Origin: Przewalskia tangutica
Taxonomy: Eukaryota > Streptophyta > Magnoliopsida > Solanales > Solanaceae
DNA length: 64,000 nt
Direction: 5' to 3'
Assembly (NCBI GenBank): GCA_029844215.1
Contig: CM056727.1
Coordinates: forward strand, 23,039,450 to 23,103,449
Below are positions 57,943-64,000 of this stretch, in pieces. How positions within the stretch are numbered: position 1 is the stretch's first letter; each line of letters starts with the position of its first letter. The notes beneath the pieces are model-generated. The model had not been told where the DNA came from, did not search any database, and saw nothing but the letters and a program-made list of their open reading frames with translations. The position numbers and the translations under genes are program-made.

Positions 57943-60900
57943 TGTCGCGCCCGATTTCGACCGCGACTTTCTAAAAGCGAGCCCTGCTTAATAAGAAATG
58001 TTAGAAAATAACTAATAAAATGCTAATAATGTTCAAAAATGCTTAAAAGCTTAAAAAAAGTATTAAAGTATTAAAAAGGATGCTAAAGTTTAAAGATGCT
58101 TTTAAAAGAAACGCTAGAATGCTAAGGGTTCGCGGAGTCGCCACCTAATTAATTGGGTGAATTAGGACACCTAAATGTTTAACTAGTTTAAAGTAAAACA
58201 TTAACTCCATTTTAATGGTCTGCTAAACTTAATGAGATTCTGGGTAAGGGTTCTTTATTAATCTAGAGGGAAGGGGTTAGGCACCCTCTAAGATCCGCTA
58301 ACTTGCGGTTGTCCTGCCAAACCTAGGGTTAATTATTTATGCTAAGAAAAGGTATGTTAAAAATACTTGAGTAAATGATGTTGTAAATATCCACGAGAAA
58401 ATACATTTTTGATGATAAAGAAAATCATAATGTTTGTTTATAAAAATAAGGTTAACTTTGAAGGAGCATACTCATTCGTAAAAATACTAAATGAGATATT
58501 TATATTGCATAGCATAATATAAAGGGTTGTAATGTAAAATTAGTTATGACAAAGTATGCTTTTTTTTTTATAAAATATGCTTAACTTAAAAAAAAATGTC
58601 TATTAGGCAAGAGATAATAAAAAGTATGATTTCAAAATAATGTACGCAATAGTGGAGTTTATAAGAAAAGAATTCTTCATGTTAGACAATATTTTAACTA
58701 GATGAATAGTCATGCTAGCGAGAGTTACGAGGTGGTTTTAATATAACTTAGGCGGTGTATTACAAGCTAAGAATAATTAACTTAGGGGAAATGAATTTAT
58801 GGTGTCAACCTACCTTCTAATTTATTGAATTAAGGTTAACTACTCTTAAGCATAACATTAATAATGCAATGTTAGACAATTAGTTCACAACAAATAAATG
58901 GGGCGGGTAAGAAGACTATAAAGATGACTGGAGGAAAGTGCGATGTAGTTCGCAGGCTGCTTTGAATTTTGAGGCGGAGATGAAGATGCACATAGATGTA
59001 GGTACTCATTTGTTGCAGCTTGTGATGAGTCTCGCCATGAGACTCTTCGTTTAGCTCCGATGCATTTCATGTAGCAAAGAAAGATAAGGATTAGTATAGG
59101 CCCAAATAATAATTGATACAAATAATTAGGACGAACACATATGTTTCTTTGCGTAAATATATCACAATGATTCAAAAGGCTAAAAAAGGACCAAAAAAAA
59201 AACTGGCCCAGCACGGTTATTGGGCCCTGGATACAGTCAGTGAAGCAGAAATGCAAAAAGGGGACCCAAAACGTCACTACTTCAGGTTTAAAGCGGTCGA
59301 TCCGTATATGCGTTCATCCCATCGGTGAATGTTCACACTCATACACGTAAGCGTGGGTCTATATAACGAGCGATGTACGACATATTCAAAGTATATATAT
59401 ATTATATATATGAGATATGCCTGATATATGAAGTACTCAAAATGTAGTATTGAAATTAACCTTACGGGAAATATTTCGGCTACTGTAATGTTAAAATGAG
59501 GTCGGGCAACAACCACATGGCTAAGGTGCAGTAAACCTTTGCTTATTCGACAAAGCGTAAGATCAACCTTTAAAGCTCGGTTCGATAGGCAAATATACGG
59601 GAACTTGGGGCGACAGATAGACATCCGGCATTAGTTTCCGGTGACTTCAACTCAAATGATGTATAAAATCGAGGCGGTATGCTTCATGATTTATCCTATC
59701 TTTAACTTTTCAGCTTGATTTTCATAATTGATTAAGCTCGATTCTTGTTAAGACTAGTAGCAAGCGCAACTAAACAATCGAGTTTAACTATTTTCGTCTC
59801 AAGTTAATTGGATGACTATTTAAACATAGATGTCAATATGCCCGATTGGCGAGTTCTGAAACAACCTATGGAGCACATGTACACTTTATGGTTAACTTAG
59901 ACATGCTAGCATTCACATGCGAGAACTAATGCAGACATGTGGAAGATCTATGGTGTAAATTGACCATTAGTGCGTCGGTGGGAAAAGCGGTAGTATTTGA
60001 TTCTCAACTATAAAGGGGAGATCCATATACCACAACATATAATCATACAAGGATTAACTTAGATATGCAAAACCATATAAGCAAGAATTTCAACAGGGCT
60101 AATTTCCTTCCCGGTTATATTACCGACGATCGACATTATCATGTAAAGCAGACAAATGCAACACACCCATGATTCAAACTCATTTCAGAATTTTCTTAGA
60201 TATGCAAAACCATCTAAACTAGAATTTCAACAGGCCTAATCTCCTTCCTGATTATATTACCCGACAGTCGACAGTATAATGTAAACAGACAAATGCAACA
60301 CACCCATGATTCGAACTCATTTCAGAATTTTCTTATCCCCTGCAAAACCATCTAAGCGAAATTTCAACAGCCTAATCTCCTTCCCCGGTTATATTACCCG
60401 ACAATGACATTATAATGTAAGCAGACAGATGCAACACACCCACGATTCAAACTCATTTGAATTTTCTTATCCACAACACCATAGCAAACCACACAAACAG
60501 ACACTTATCTATCGCGGTCTCAAACATCTTCAAACATCTAACACATTATTTAATACAGACTCCACACAGAACTACAGAAATGAACCGAAATCAAGAGGGA
60601 GTTGATTTTACCTTCTCCGGGCAGCGAATCGGGGCAGCGTGTCAAGTCGTCGATTCACTCGGAAATGGCTATGCGAAGGAGAAGAACGAGCTTTTTGCTC
60701 TGAATAGGTGAAGCTTGGATCAATGACAGGGGGGGTTCTTAACTGTGTTCGACCCGCTCGCTCAGTATGTGTTCTTAATCTTTGCTAAATCTCGACTGAT
60801 CATTGCCTTTCGATTCTAATTTTTCCAGTTTTGCCCGTTTTTGATAACAGATTTTCCTATGTTTTTCTGGATGCCTTTGCATGTAACAATGGCCTCACTT

Positions 60901-61865
60901 ATATAGCCTACGTTCGACTCTAAACTTGGTAAACTGCTGGTGTGATTTCGTGGGCGATTTGGGTTGATTTTAGGAAAGATTTGGTATGCCTTGTTATTAT
61001 GGTAAGTTAGAAACGATTTGGGAGATTTGAGGGAATCTGGGGGATTCGTGTTTTCTTGGAGATGGTAAGGGGTGAGCTGGTTAACGTTTGGCAGGTGTCT
61101 CGCCGGATTCTCAGGCGAGAATCTCGGCTGGGCGACAGGGGTGAAGGGGCGGCGATTGAAAGGTTTTTGGAGATGGGTTTCTAGGTTTTTTTTTTTGTTT
61201 AAGGGAGGATGGAAACTGAAGAAGGCTTAAAGGCCTGAAGGCGTTGGGCCTGCGGGTGTGGGCCGGGGCGTGGGCTGATTTTAATTAGGGGTAGATTTTT
61301 AAGTGTATTAGTTTAATTAGGTTTAAGTTTAGGTGTATTATTAATTAATTAGTGATAAATTAAATTGTTTAAATTGTGATTAAATTATTTAGGTGCTTTA
61401 TTAGCCTAAGCTGAGTTTAAATTATAACAATAAAGACGGGCGTGCTATTTAATTAGTGTTTAATTCTTTAGACTGCGGCGCTATTATTTAAAATCTTATT
61501 ATTGTGCATTATTGCGAAGTTAAATTAAAATTATCCTAATATGACTTCAGGTGCTACAATGATTATGAAATTGCTTCGCATATTAATAAATGCGGCTATG
61601 TTACTTGACACGACGTCATTGCTAAATTATTTATTTTATGTATTTATTAATAATTATTATTTATGAACTATGACATGGCCTAAAATTAGTAAATGCGGAC
61701 GCGAGGTTCTAAGTGTTTAATACTCTACGTAACATGCGGTGTTATTATTAAATTGATTATTTATGCCTGTATTATTGTTGTATTTTATTATTATAAAATT
61801 GTTTTAAAATTAGTGTAATTCTATAGTTAATGACTGGACGGGAGGGTCAAAATTGGGTGTCAACA
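57943..61865 (+). mobile_element. Large Ty3/gypsy-type solo LTR
   Basis: 3923 bp, TGTCGCGCCCG...TGGGTGTCAACA, flanked by a perfect 5-bp TSD ATGCG (57938-57942 and 61866-61870). No internal coding domains are present. The 'tgtcgcg' start, 'gggtgtcaaca' end and great length suggest the Tat/Ogre group (inference). The solo state implies recombination removed the body and the second LTR. No host gene lies in it. Confidence 0.92.
60086..60475 (+). repeat. 137-bp tandem repeats inside the solo LTR
   Basis: Units containing 'aatttcaacag', 'cctaatctccttcc' and 'gcaacacacccatgattc' start at 60086, 60223 and 60360 (spacing 137 bp), with about 10-15% visible differences. Confidence 0.9.
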
Positions 61866-62014
61866 ATGCGTATGCATGGCAATCCGTTCAAAAAAATGTC
61901 CTTAATTCCCTAAACAAACACTTGGAGAGTTGATGAATGTTCAATTCGTGGTAGTATAGCATCAGTAGATGGTCATTCGAATGGACAAAAGTTAAATCGA
62001 CATAGGTTGAAATC

Positions 62015-62257
62015 TGTCACAAACTTGTATTTGTGATAGTTTTTTATTAAGTCACATTAAGTCCCTATTTTGTAATAGTAGTACTTTTAGCCCCTTAGTC
62101 TTCTATTTACGTTTTTTGACCACTGTAAGGCTTAAAGCCATCGACTAAGACCCATTTGAGGGCATTCAGAAATATAACCTATTCTCTCTATTCTCTCTCT
62201 TCCTTTCCCCTTTTCCCTTTCAATCCAAAGCTATAACAGATCGCCGGATCTGTTACA
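62015..62257 (+). repeat. 5' LTR of the gypsy element
   Basis: The right end is fixed by the adjacent PBS. The left end is chosen at the TG of TGTCACAAAC and cannot be checked against the 3' LTR. Confidence 0.65.
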
Positions 62258-62258
62258 A

Positions 62259-64000
62259 ATGGTATCAGAAGCTCCTCCGACGCCGGGGACCGACCTTCCG
62301 CCAGAACTACAACACTTATACGACGACATGAGAATCTTGAAAGCGCAGCTAGCAGTGATAGTAGAAGAAAACGGGAAGAAATCAGATGACACCAACAGAA
62401 GGTTGGATACCTTCGACCTGAAATACTCCGAAGCAAATCGTGAACTGAATCGAAAACTCAATTTATTGCTACAGCAGAACACATCGGGAAACTCAACACC
62501 AGCGTCGCCGACAACGATGCAACCCCATTTCACCATCGGAACCATTCCAACCAACATGCAGACTGTATCGTCGGGATACAACAATGAACTGACGGAAGGT
62601 AATCTAAACCCTAAATCTCATTATCAGCAATTTGCGTCGTCGAGTGGTAGTGTCGGGAGGGGATTCACTTTTCCACCAGCACCCCTCTTATCTAGCCCTC
62701 CCATTTTCAGAAACCCAGTCTACTCATCCTCACTACCAACATTATCCGGAACCATAGTTCACACTCCAGAAAACCCTAACCAATACAGACCCCAAAAACC
62801 CAAAATTAACTTTCCAGAGTTTGAAGGGGTTAACCCCAGGAGCTGGTTGAGAAAATGTGAGAAATTTTTCGAATTATATAATGTTCCAGACCACGAAAAA
62901 TTACGATATGCGTCGGTACATATCGGTGATAGGGTTGACTTGTGGTTGGATGGCTATACACTACACCAAAAAGGGGTTCCATCGTGGGGCAAATTCTGTG
63001 AGGAAGTTTGTAGGAGGTTTGGAAGTTTAAGACCACAGGATGTGGTGGAGGAATTTAATAAGATTACTCAAGAAGGTACAGTAGAACATTACCAAAACAG
63101 ATTTGAGGAGTTAATCAGCCACATGGCTGTGTTAAATCCACTACTTAATGAAGCACACTACGTAGCCAGCTTCATCAGTGGACTCAAGCCAGAAATCAAG
63201 CCATTGGTGAAACTAGCATCCCCTACCACTGTGTTGGATGCGTATGAAATTGCCAAATTATATGAAGAATCTTTTAAAGCCCTTACACCTTTTGCCAACC
63301 ACAAATATACAGCCCATACACCACCAAAAACTAACCCAAGCTTTTTCCAAAAACAGTCAGTAAATGCCCCAAACAAACTTATCCATAGCCCAACTTACCA
63401 AACCCCACTCAAACTCCCTTATACCAACCAAAGACCACCCATAAAACCTCACTTTATTCCAAATAACCTACCCCCACACCTGGAGAATCTGAGGCAGCAA
63501 GGGCTGTGTTATAGGTGTAAGGAGAGGTACACACCTGGTCATCAATGCAGAGCTAAAGGGCTACAGACTGTGCATGCTATGGAAGGCATGGAAAAAGAGG
63601 GTGATGAGGAGCAGCCTGAAGAGTTTGTAGATGTGGCTGATACTCTGGAAGGAATTGAGGAAGAACAAGCTGAAGTGTCAATTCATGCCTTGTTGGGGCA
63701 AAGCTCAGACATGGAAAAAGGATCAACTATAAGGATTTTGGGGCATGTCAACAAGGTGTCAATTACAGTATTGATAGACAGTGGATCCACTCACTCATTT
63801 CTGGATCCCTATGTCACCAAAAGACTAAAACTGACTAGGCAACCTATGAGGAGACCTTTGAAGGTAGTGGTAGCCAATGGACAGGAAATGACTTGTCAGG
63901 AGGAGGTTTCAGCATTCCAGTGGGCAATGCAAGGGGATTTTTTCAAATTTAAATTTAGCTTACTCAAAGTGGGGGGATGTGATATGATTCTGGGCATGGA
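62259..64000 (+). CDS. Gypsy gag-pol polyprotein, N-terminal part (gag and protease)
   Basis: The frame from ATG 62259 is open for 580 codons to the window end with no stop or frameshift. Residues about 1-180 form a coiled-coil-prone, then Pro/Ser-rich leader ('DDMRILKAQLAVIVEENGKK'). About 180-345 is the retrotransposon gag domain ('INFPEFEGVNPRSWLRKCEK', 'VEHYQNRFEELISHMA', 'FISGLKPEIKPLV'). A zinc knuckle at about 418-431 reads 'CYRCKERYTPGHQC'. An acidic linker follows. The aspartic protease has 'TVLIDSGSTHSFLDP' (about 503-517) and ends 'VGGCDMILGM', cut by the window. A long open frame next to a clear PBS suggests a young, possibly autonomous copy. Reverse transcriptase, RNase H and integrase should follow beyond the window. 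Confidence 0.9.
   Translation, partial: MVSEAPPTPGTDLPPELQHLYDDMRILKAQLAVIVEENGKKSDDTNRRLDTFDLKYSEANRELNRKLNLLLQQNTSGNSTPASPTTMQPHFTIGTIPTNMQTVSSGYNNELTEGNLNPKSHYQQFASSSGSVGRGFTFPPAPLLSSPPIFRNPVYSSSLPTLSGTIVHTPENPNQYRPQKPKINFPEFEGVNPRSWLRKCEKFFELYNVPDHEKLRYASVHIGDRVDLWLDGYTLHQKGVPSWGKFCEEVCRRFGSLRPQDVVEEFNKITQEGTVEHYQNRFEELISHMAVLNPLLNEAHYVASFISGLKPEIKPLVKLASPTTVLDAYEIAKLYEESFKALTPFANHKYTAHTPPKTNPSFFQKQSVNAPNKLIHSPTYQTPLKLPYTNQRPPIKPHFIPNNLPPHLENLRQQGLCYRCKERYTPGHQCRAKGLQTVHAMEGMEKEGDEEQPEEFVDVADTLEGIEEEQAEVSIHALLGQSSDMEKGSTIRILGHVNKVSITVLIDSGSTHSFLDPYVTKRLKLTRQPMRRPLKVVVANGQEMTCQEEVSAFQWAMQGDFFKFKFSLLKVGGCDMILGM
62260..62272 (+). other. Gypsy primer-binding site
   Basis: TGGTATCAGAAGC just after the LTR end, complementary to the 3' end of initiator-Met tRNA (consensus TGGTATCAGAGC) with one extra base. 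It overlaps the first ATG of gag. Confidence 0.8.

Larger units (their letters stand above)
62015..64000 (+). mobile_element. Ty3/gypsy retrotransposon, 5' part, runs off window
   Basis: A short 5' LTR (62015-62257, TGTCACAAAC...TCTGTTACA, 243 bp) is followed by a primer-binding site of the initiator-Met tRNA type and an open gag-protease frame to the window end. Short LTRs together with this gag style resemble the Reina-like group (inference). The 3' end, 3' LTR and TSD lie outside the window. Confidence 0.88.

Noticed and set aside
62188..62584. Minus-strand frames overlapping the gypsy gag start
   Set aside because: They are antisense shadows of the open plus-strand gag frame.

Overview
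This window is a stretch of a plant nuclear genome. The likely family is Solanaceae, judged from the style of the host proteins, the recurrent 'acaacaacatacccagtg' short repeat and the long Ty3/gypsy LTR types; that is an inference, not a database result. Four host genes are supported. They are a GHR1-type LRR receptor pseudokinase (17834-21978, +, 3 exons), an EMB975/At2g01860-type PPR protein (31983-33497, -, one exon), a UGT91-type glycosyltransferase (38255-39673, -, one exon) and the small-RNA methyltransferase HEN1 (47894-56247, -, 9 coding exons that join to exactly 940 codons).

Most of the remaining sequence is transposable elements, many of which can be delimited to the base by target-site duplications (TSDs). 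From left to right: a gypsy LTR cut by the window edge (1-3218). A decayed Ty1/copia element (3515-11583, TSD GTCAT) split by a nested 3.24-kb gypsy solo LTR (7062-10302) that carries a tandem array shaped like tRNA T-arms. A Stowaway-like MITE (11672-11914). A terminal-exon fragment of an Obg-like ATPase gene (13227-13325). A 5.1-kb Mutator-like element (23165-28285, 9-bp TSD) with a FAR1-type DNA-binding region, MULE transposase, SWIM finger and OTU-protease tail. A 3.3-kb hAT element 106 bp further on (28392-31654, 8-bp TSD). A tRNA-derived SINE (33869-34098) and a copia solo LTR (34173-34495). A CACTA-type MITE with a hAT-type MITE nested in it (40156-40694). A 107-bp tandem array (about 41040-41670). 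A second, related hAT element (44063-47516). An internally deleted copia element inside HEN1 intron 8 (48553-49410). A short insert with mitochondrial nad5 similarity (about 57440-57640). A 3.9-kb solo LTR (57943-61865). Finally the 5' LTR and an uninterrupted gag-protease reading frame of a gypsy element that runs off the window (62015-64000).

The host genes are single-copy-type regulators (stomatal signalling, a predicted organelle PPR protein, specialised glycosylation, miRNA/siRNA stabilisation) and do not form an operon or cluster. HEN1, which stabilises the small RNAs that silence transposons, itself carries a copia remnant in an intron. The most unusual structures are the MULE whose transposase frame continues into an OTU protease and whose TIRs each contain a 14-bp-arm hairpin, the T-arm/B-box-like array in the nested LTR, and the two hAT elements that share subterminal CCGTTG...CAACGG palindromes.
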